Assembly: GCA_023213395.1 (NCBI GenBank)
Contig: CM041465.1
Coordinates: forward strand, 113,777,741-113,841,740
DNA from: Cycas panzhihuaensis
Taxonomy: Eukaryota; Cycadophyta
DNA: 64,000 nt
Direction: 5' to 3'
Each line of letters begins with the position of its first letter. The stretch's first letter is position 1. The position numbers and the translations under genes were made by a program. The notes under the pieces are model-generated. The model ran no database searches. It worked only from the letters and a program-made list of their open reading frames with translations, and was not told the origin of the DNA. This document shows, piece after piece, positions 56,960 through 64,000 of this stretch.

Positions 56960-57690
56960 TATAACAAGACGTGAAAGGTTTTATAAAATATATCTTCAAG
57001 CTAAACTATCATTTTTCTAGAAAGGAATGAAAGAGGAAATTAAAAAATTTATAATTAAATGCATAATCTGTCAAGCTAATAAATATGAATGTACTACTAC
57101 ACCTAGTCTGGTCTAGCCTCTTCTTATTTTGCAACAAAAATAGGAAAGTATTAGCATGGATTTTATTACTAGTCTATCAAAATTAGAAGGGAAAGATGTT
57201 ATTTATGTGATTATGGATTACTTAACAAAATTCACTCATTTTATACCCATTCAATCTAATTATAAAGCTCAACAATTGTCCAAGGTATTTATCAAATAAA
57301 TTCATAAATTATATGGATTTCTACAAACCATTATTAGCGATAGAGATCCCAAATTCATAAGCCATTTCTGACAAAAAATATTTCGATAAGTGGGCAGAAA
57401 ATTAGAAATGAGTACTAGTTATTATCCAGAAATACATGGATAAACTAAAGTGGTTAACAAATATTTAGAAAATTACTTGTAGAATTATGTAGTAGATAAA
57501 TAAAATTCATGGGTCAAATAGTTATATTTAGCTAAAGCTTGGTATAATTCTTCTTACCATTCATCCACTAAAATAACCCCATATCAGGAATTATACAGTT
57601 ATGAACCAACTCAATTAAAGGATTGGTTAAATAAGGATAATAAGATTCTAATAGTTCATGATTATCTCTAAGAATCACATAGTACAATTC
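56960..57690 (+). pseudogene. Chromovirus F integrase
   Basis: Zinc-site tail KCIICQANKYE at 57058. ISMDFITSLSKLEGKDVIYVIMDYLTKFTHFIPI at 57150-57250 gives the first Asp. TIISDRDPKFIS near 57330 gives the second. YYPEIHG(stop)TKVVNKYLENY at 57420-57475 has Lys (57447-57449) instead of catalytic Glu. AKAWYNSSYHSST follows. Stops at Gln and Trp positions. Confidence 0.88.
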
Positions 57691-57699
57691 AAATATTAA

Positions 57700-58200
57700 A
57701 GCTATATTTAGAAGAAGCTAGAAATAGTATGAAACAACAAGTTGATAAACATCGTATGGAAAGAATATTCAAAGTTAGAGATTAGGTCTATGTGAGACTA
57801 TAACAATAGAAACAAGCATTGTTAAAAAATTCTTGAAAGGAGAAATTGATTCCTTAGTTTTATGCGCCTTTTCGGGTTAAATAGGAAATTGGAGAAGTGG
57901 CTTATATCTTAGAACTTCTAACTTCCAAATTGCATAATGTATTTCCTGTGTTGTGTCTCTAAAAGAAAATTGAAAACCATGTACAAGTGCAGATGGAATT
58001 ACCTCTCTTAGATGAAGAAGGAAAATTAATCCTTTTACATGAAGCTATCCTTGAAGTTCAGGAACGACAATTATGATTAAAGACTATTCAAGAATACTTG
58101 ATCAAATGCAAATAATTACCTCTTGAAGATGCTTCTTGGGAGTCCTCTAATTTTATCAAGCTTCATCCTGATTTGAGAAATTAGAGTTTTGTGGGTGAAA
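57700..58200 (+). pseudogene. Chromovirus F C-terminal module with chromodomain-like end
   Basis: After VDKHRMERIFKVRD and the PFRV linker, the frame reads EAILEVQERQL, stop, LKTIQEYLIKCK, stop, LPLEDASWESSNFI (58045-58165). This matches the plant chromovirus chromodomain (VLxxR...VLVKWKxLPxxxATWE). Reading ends KLHPDLRN at about 58185, shortly before the right LTR. Confidence 0.82.
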
Positions 58201-58219
58201 CCTCTTAAGCATGATGAAT

Positions 58220-58331
58220 TGTTATGAACTTTCTTAATGGATAATTAATTAAAGGGTTATGTTTAATGGATGTGACTGTTGATGATAGAGGGCCCAATAT
58301 ACCTATAAATGTGGCCATCAACATGTTGTTA
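58220..58331 (+). repeat. Chromovirus F right (3') LTR, truncated
   Basis: Matches the first ~110 bp of the left LTR up to CATCAACATGTTGT, then changes abruptly to LINE J sequence. The outer half is missing or displaced beyond the window. Confidence 0.85.
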
Positions 58332-58414
58332 GTAGGGTGAGACTTGTTCTAAATTATTCTACTTGATGGAAGCCATTTATTATTATTTTTGAGTTAATGG
58401 ATGAAGTTCTAAAC

Positions 58415-59645
58415 ATGGATAAAAATAAAGAATTAAACTAGAATTATAGCCAGATAAACCTTAACTAGACCTAATTATCGACCAATGGGAGATCATATTT
58501 AGAGGCTTTAATAAGTGAAGAAATATAAACATTTGAAATAAATCCTATTATTAATGAGAATTCAATTAAAATCCTAGTTCTAAAGAAACTGACAGTTTGA
58601 ATGGAGAAACACAGGGAAAATAGTTTAGTTGGGTAGTTTTTAGGACCCAGACCTAGAGTGGATCCCATTAGGAAATGGGTTAGTTAAAGATGGAAACTAA
58701 GAGGCCCAGTTGAGGTTATAGCACTTTCAAGAGGATGTGTCCTATTCAAATTTATATTTGAAGAGGACATGGTCAGCATCTTGTTGAAGTCACCCTCGAT
58801 GATGGGGAGGAAGATGGTTCTAATGGAAAACTAGCACCCAAAATTTAATCTGGATAAGGGTTCTATAAAATAAATGCCTATTTTAATCCAGCTACTAGGT
58901 TTCCTATTACAAGCCTAGGATTTGGATGCAATAAGGGGAATTGCAAAGGTAGTAGGTCCTCTCCTGGTTATAGACTTGGCCACAAAGAACATGAGTAGGC
59001 TAGTGAATGCTAGATTATGTGTACTAGCTAGAACTAACAAGCCTCTCCTAGTTCAAGTGAAAATTAAAGGAGAGGGATGGTACAAATACTAGAATCTAAT
59101 TTATAAACTTGAAAATATAAGATGTTTAAAGTGTGAGCACTAGGACACGTGCCTTTGAAATACCTAAGAGAATTAAAGAAAGCAAGTTTAGATACTTAAG
59201 AGGAGGAGAAGGGAGAGGGTTATCCCCTAGAGGAAGCGAAGAGGGGTGAAGCAGAGTTGAGAAAAGTAGGACACAGGTTGATTTTAGAGGAGAAGAGTAC
59301 CCTTTTAAAGGAAGAGAATTTAGTAGTTAGGGAGGGAGATAGGGTGAAACCTCCCTTAGCCCCCATCCAAATTTAACTAAGTGAGTGTATGGAGGTAGAT
59401 GAAGGAAAAGAAAAATAGGGTCAACCCTTGGTAAAAGTGATAAGGAGTGAAGATGAGATTCTTGAAGTAGGACAAGGGTTAATACTAGAGAAGGACACTC
59501 TTTTGGAGGAAGAGGAATTAGAAGATAGGAGGGAGGTAGGGTGTAACCTCCCTCAAATCCTATTAGTAACCAAACAATTGAGTTTATGCAAGCAAATATG
59601 GAGGCAACATCTAGGGAGAAGGAAACCCCTCAATCTAAAGAGCTA
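58415..59645 (+). pseudogene. LINE J ORF1
   Basis: ATG at 58415 in the same context as H (MDKNKELN). The DUF4283-like core follows with RWKLRGPVEVIALSRGCVLFKF, LLKSPSMMGRKMV and ATKNMSRLVNARLCVLAR. The knuckle at about 59118-59160 starts RCLKCEH and then shifts frame. The C-terminal part contains a duplicated VG(H/Q)xLILE segment (59265-59360 and 59463-59556) and ends at a TAG at 59643. Confidence 0.85.
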
Positions 59646-59928
59646 GTGACCCCAATTGGATAAGAAGATCAAGGGTGAAAAGAGAAGGTCTAGATAATTA
59701 AGAGAAAGGGGATCTAGAAGGACCCCAAAGAGACAAATCAAGGAAAAGGACCAGACTTTGAGAGTGAAAGGAGACCAGGGAGGCCTTCACATAGGATGTT
59801 GTAGGAAAGAGAGGCAGCCCTTCAGATTGACCAAGGTAGTTAAAAGACTATAAGAGATGGAGGAGGGTAGGGGCCCAAACTAAGAAGTAAAAGATGAGGA
59901 TGAAGGAGGGTGAGGGAAGAGAGAAAAC

Positions 59929-60640
59929 ATGAAGCTAACTTCCTAGAATATTTGGGGCATAAATACCCCATTAAAATATAGAATATTTAGAGAACTTCAC
60001 TCTCATCTAGAACTGGACATCCTTCTACTTTAGGAGACCAAGATAGAAGCTAAGAACAGAGACAATATCAAAATTAAAGTGTGGAGGGGGGAAGAGATGA
60101 TTGTATTAGATGGGATTAGGAGGAATTACTACAATGTGGAACCCCAGAGGTTGGGAGGAAGAAATGTGTTTCGTAGAGAACCATGTCATCTCTAGCTGGA
60201 TGACCTACAGAAATTTAAATCTAAAATGGTTGGTCTCGAATGTATATGCTCCATTAACACAAGATGGGAGGAAGCCTCTATGGGATAGATTTCTAGAGTT
60301 CTACAAAGATTGGAGGGGTCCATGGTTAATTGCTAAGGATATTAATACATCATTGTCCCTTGAGGAAAAGAAAGGGTCCCAAGAACCTTAGACTAGAAGC
60401 ATGGCAGGCCTGGGGGAATTTATGTAGAAAGGGGTATTGATGGATGTAGCTCTTAAGGGCCCCAAGTTTACTTGGTATAACAGGAGGTTGGGTGGGCATC
60501 ATATTCAGGTTAGACTCAACAGAGTCTTAATAAATTATGTTTAGACTAGCTAGCACAACAATATAACTTTGGAAGCCCTGCCTAAGTCAGTCTTAGACCA
60601 CTCACTTCTGGTGCTAGAATTTGATGATAATAAGAGGTAT
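59929..60640 (+). pseudogene. LINE J ORF2 endonuclease domain
   Basis: ATG at 59929. MKLTS(stop)NIWGIN matches the L1 endonuclease start MKxxSWNxRGL. LDILLL(stop)ETK carries the catalytic Glu after a Gln codon lost to TAG. WLVSNVYAP and GPWLIAKDINTSLSLEEKKGS (60310-60380) give the D-x-N box. VLDHSLLVLEFDD near 60590-60625 is the SDHxPL box with Ser changed to Leu. Confidence 0.9.
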
Positions 60641-61079
60641 ATGGGGGACCTCTTATGCTTTGAGTTTATGTGGACCAGAGATTATTGCCTTTGTAGTTAG
60701 TTCAAAGAATGGTGGAGGGTCAAGTGGGAGGCTACACTACTTTGAGTTTCTCCAAAACATTGAGTTGGATAAAGAGGCTGGTCAAATTCTGGAATATAAA
60801 TTCCCATGGGAACATCTTTATGACAAAGAACTTGATTCTAGAAGAGTCTAAGGGAGTGGAGGAAAAAATTTAGGAAGAAGGTAGATCCCAACCCTTGGAT
60901 CAAAAAGAGAGGAGTCTTCTATCCAACTTAGAAGATCTTCTATTAAAAGAGGAAATTTATTGGAAATAGAAATCTAGGGCCCTATGGCTAGTAGAGGGAG
61001 ATAGGAATATGAAATTCTTTTATATGAAATCCCCAAAGCATAGGACTTCTAACTAAATCAAGTCACTGATAAATAAAGA

Positions 61080-62310
61080 GGGTGAGGAGGTATCGAAGTA
61101 GGGAGCTATGAAGGAGATAGCAGTGGAATATTTTAAGGAGCTATATAATGAACTAGGATGTATAAATGAGGAGACTAGGAGAGACCTGATGGAGGTGATT
61201 CTTAAAAAAGTAGGGGAAGACATGAATAGAGCCTTAGGTTCTCCTTTCTTAATAGAAGAGTTTAGGAGTATGGTGTTTCGAATGAAGAGGAAGAAAGCCT
61301 CGGGGCCAGATGGATTCCCTCCGAGTTTCTTCCAAGAGTATTAGGATATTACCAAGGATGACTTTTTAGAGGCTACTAAGGAATTTATGAGAATGGCAAG
61401 ACTCATGGGGAATGGCAGGCCACATTTCTGGTCCTAATCCTTAAGATAGAAGGGGCAAGAGGGTGGAGGACTTTAGACTGATTAGGTTGTGCAATACGAA
61501 GTATAAGATCTTAGCTAAGTTGCTAACTAATAGGATTAAAAGTCTCCTTCCTCAGATCATAGTGCCCAATGAGGAAGCTTTTTGTAAGGGTAGGTAGATC
61601 TTGGATAGTATCATCATGGTCCATGAAACAATCCACTTGACCTCTCAAAGGAAGGAAACGAGAATGATTATAAAAATTGATTTATCTAAGGCCTATATTA
61701 GGGTTTCATAGGACTATTTGAAGGATTACTACAGAGCATTTGGCTTTAGGGAGCAGTGGGTAAAATGGATAAATAATTATATCTCAAAGCTAAAATTCTT
61801 AGTAATGGTTAATGGTACCTCATCTACTTTCTTTCTTAGATTTAGGGGACTGAGACAAGGGGATCCCCTTAGCTTGTACTTATTTATTATCATGGCTGAA
61901 ATGTTACGTAGACCCTTAGAGGAGGCCAAGAAGTTGGGAAGGATAGTGGGTCTAAAGGCCACTTCGAGAGTTGAGAATGTAGTCCACCGCCATTTTATAG
62001 ATGACAATGTCTTACTAAGTAGGGCATCTATAAAGGAAGGCAAAGCTATAAAGGAGGAGTTTGAAAGGTTTGAAGTAGTGATAAATTAAAAGATAAATCT
62101 CAATAAAAACTATATATTTTTCCTAAACACGTCGGAGAGAGTTCAAAGAGTAATCAGTAGGGCCTTAGAGATGCCAATCAGGAACCTCCCAATCACCTAC
62201 CTTGGCATGCCTTTATTCATTAGTAGAATGGAGAAGGATATATGGAACCTGATCATTAAAAGGATTCAAAGGAAGTTAGCAGGGTGGAAGGGTGCCTTTT
62301 TAAGCTAAGT
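61080..62310 (+). pseudogene. LINE J ORF2 reverse transcriptase
   Basis: VEYFKELYNELG at 61128, FRMKRKKASGPDGFPPSFFQ at 61275-61340, then broken sequence to MIIKIDLSKAY (61670). YYRAFGFREQWVKWI and GLRQGDPLSLYLFIIMAEML lie at 61725-61905, and the catalytic box FIDD at about 61991-62012 keeps both Asp. LPITYLGMPLF follows at 62195. Non-LTR RT order throughout. Confidence 0.93.
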
Positions 62311-63310
62311 TAGGAAGTTACAGTTGTTGGTTGCATCACTCTAGAGCATCCCTACCTATGTGATGTCTCTTTCTAAATGCCCAACAAAAGTTATTAATAT
62401 CCTTCAGTCAATACAGAAGAGGTTTCTATGGTTTGGGATAGAGGATAGGGACAAAATTCACCTGGTCTCCATGGAAAAGTATACCTCCCCAAATGGGCAG
62501 GTGGTTTAAATGTAAAAGACTTAGTCTATTTTAATAGAGCCTTAGTTACTAAGATGGGATGGAGCTTGAACAAGGTAAAAAAGAAACCATGGTATAAGAT
62601 GATGACTCAAAAATACCTCAGGGACAAAAAGCACCCAAGAGATAACATACCTAAGAAACTGGGCTCTGCAATATGGAAAAGCTTGTGTGTCATGAGGAGG
62701 ATGTTGGTTGCAGGAGTACAATAGAAGTTATGTGATGGAAAGTTAATCAACTTCTAGGAAGATGTGTGGTGTGGTCAACCTTAGCTAAATATGAGATCAG
62801 TCTATAGCCCTTTACAAAGAATCTATGAAGAGTTATATAGTAGAAAGTTCAAGGACTACTACAAGGATAGGGGAAGCTCAAAGAATTAGAGAAGTTTTAA
62901 AGATATTCTAAATGAGATAGAAGGGTGGGACCAAATTAGGGGCCTAGAAGAGTGATCAAAAGAATTTATATTCCCAGATTTCCCAAGGAAGATTCTTTGA
63001 TCTAGTCAGTTACCCCTTCTAGGGAGTATTCAGTCAAGACTAGCTATTTCATTCAAATCTTAGAAAAAGGTATAAATAAAGATAAGATGTTAAAGGGTGT
63101 TTGGAAATTGGGGCTAATCCCTAAAGTGGTTATTTTCTAGTGGCTTTATCTCAAGAATAAAATTCTAACCCTGGATAACTTGAGGAAAAGGGGGATATTA
63201 CTAGTAAGCAGGTATATATTGTGTAAGGAAGAGGAGGAATCTATGGACCATATGGTGTTGCACTGTTCTTATACCAAGGAAGTGTGGAAGTTAGCATGGA
63301 ATATTTTTGA
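62311..63310 (+). pseudogene. LINE J ORF2 thumb and zf-RVT region
   Basis: Broken ORF2 sequence: IPTYVMSLSKCP near 62345, RFLWFGIEDRDKIHLVS near 62425, then the Cys/His segment at about 63195-63260 reading RYILCKEEEESMDHMVLHCSYTKEVWKL. The first Cys, both His and the last Cys of the zf-RVT pattern are present, with one internal Cys missing. Confidence 0.82.
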
Positions 63311-63638
63311 AGTGGAATGGTTCTTCTAGGGATGGTCAAGGATTTAGCCCTTTCTTGGTAATTCACATTCAAGGGTAGATCCCTGGTATTTTTGTGGTCT
63401 ACTTTTCTCCCTATGATATCATGGAACATCTAGAATGAAAGAAATAGAAGAATCTTCTAATGAAAGAATATGGGAGAACATAAGCTCTTTGAGGATGATA
63501 GAGATGGTAAAGGAAAAAGAAGAAATCCCCATCCCTTCTGAGGAAAAGATGGTCCTAGAAAAATAGGGTATTAAGAACTCTAAAAATAAAAGGAGCTTTA
63601 AAAGGTAGTGTAAATGGACCCCTCCTCTAGAAGGATGG

Positions 63639-63896
63639 GTGAAGGTAAACTTTGATGGCATAGCAAAAGGTAATCCTGGCAAGGTTGGAGGTGGTGGGGT
63701 CTATAGAGATTCTGAAGGGAAGGTATTATGGGATTATTCAGAATATTATAGGAACCAAACTAATCACCAAGCTAAGATGAGAGTGATGTCCAACACTATG
63801 GAAATGATAGATAAAGAGAGACTCTCTAGAGTAGTTGTGGAAGGAGACTCTTTAAATGTAATCAAATTAATTAAAGGAGAAGTTGAGTCAAATTAA
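63639..63896 (+). pseudogene. LINE J ORF2 RNase H domain
   Basis: Open for 85 codons. KVNFDGIAKGNPGKVGGGGVYRD has the first catalytic Asp. TNHQAKMRVMSN has Lys where the catalytic Glu (AE) is expected. VVVEGDSLNVIKLIKG has the next Asp. The C-terminal RNase H is typical of one group of plant L1 elements. A stop at 63894 precedes further readable sequence. Confidence 0.9.
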
Positions 63897-64000
63897 AGGT
63901 TTAGTACCATGTTCAATAATGTAAAGGAAATCTTGTATAAGAGAGATAACATTTAGGTGACCCATACATATAGAGAAGGAAAAGTAGTCACAGATATCTT

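Larger units (their letters stand above)
52132..58331 (+). mobile_element. Ty3/gypsy chromovirus F
   Basis: Plus-strand element with left LTR 52132-52356, tRNA-iMet-type primer site, 1.2-kb leader, gag, protease, RT, RNase H, integrase, C-terminal chromodomain-like module and a right LTR beginning at 58220 that breaks off after about 110 bp where LINE J begins. The C-terminal module identifies a chromovirus. The left end lies within LINE H ORF1 (flanking GGTTG), so F inserted in H. The right target duplication is not visible. Confidence 0.9.
58332..64000 (+). mobile_element. LINE J (plant L1-type)
   Basis: Plus-strand non-LTR retrotransposon with ORF1 (58415-59645) and ORF2 (59929 to near the edge) coding endonuclease, RT, a zf-RVT Cys/His segment and RNase H. 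Same family as H; the two are about 85-88 % identical over 58332-59290 by eye. The 5' boundary coincides with the break in F's right LTR. The 3' end lies outside the window. Confidence 0.92.

Noticed and set aside
55380-58200. Element F considered as an endogenous pararetrovirus
   Set aside because: It has LTRs, an integrase and a chromodomain-like C-terminus, so it is a chromovirus retrotransposon.
1-64000. Intact host genes, tRNA or rRNA genes
   Set aside because: Every coding signal traces to a retroelement, a captured fragment or an unassigned relic. The GCTCTGATACCA motifs are primer-binding sites next to LTRs, not tRNA gene ends.

Overview
This window is plant nuclear DNA made almost entirely of old, nested, heavily decayed retrotransposons. 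I see no intact host gene, tRNA, rRNA or CRISPR array. The plant assignment rests on Ty1/copia and Ty3/gypsy elements primed by initiator-Met tRNA (GCTCTGATACCA and its complement recur at LTR edges), a chromodomain-bearing gypsy element, and a plant L1-type LINE with DUF4283-like ORF1 and a C-terminal RNase H. By-eye LTR divergence is about 10-15 % in every pair I could align. Old LTR elements kept in place with long leaders suggest a large, slowly turning-over genome such as a gymnosperm, but that is inference.

Layout. 1-5353: copia copy A (minus), running off the left edge and inserted in the integrase of copia D (plus, 5354-7860). 7887-15292: copia copy B (minus), with its left LTR cut short at the D junction. 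15717-33988: gypsy element E (plus). Behind its integrase lie a 19-bp minisatellite and a decayed extra coding region. A 305-bp TRIM-like element (target duplication GTTAC) sits in the minisatellite, and complete copia copy C (25383-32956, minus, target duplication CACAT) sits in the extra coding region. 35628-39284: element G (minus), a gag-only non-autonomous copia-type element. 39285-43490: mostly featureless DNA with an unidentified minus-strand coding relic (about 40850-42400) and a small plus-strand one. 43490-52131: LINE H, interrupted in ORF1 by copia I (44834-51932, minus, target duplication CAAAG). 52132-58331: chromovirus F (plus), starting inside LINE H. 58332-64000: a second copy of the same LINE family (J), running off the right edge.

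A, B and C are one family. They share a roughly 2-kb leader between primer-binding site and gag with a conserved core, and B and C share a 57-bp direct repeat in the 3' UTR. G and I belong to other families but have leaders of the same length. In I that leader carries, antisense to the element, a DEAH-box RNA helicase motif Ia fragment, a second host-like open frame ending 4 nt from the primer-binding site, and a G-tract tandem array.

All coding regions carry many stops and substitutions, mostly C-to-T or G-to-A. Stops sit mainly where Gln or Trp is expected, and integrase catalytic Glu codons have repeatedly become Lys, as expected for long-methylated DNA. Domain boundaries are approximate (about 50 bp) except LTR, PBS and target-duplication edges, which were read base by base.
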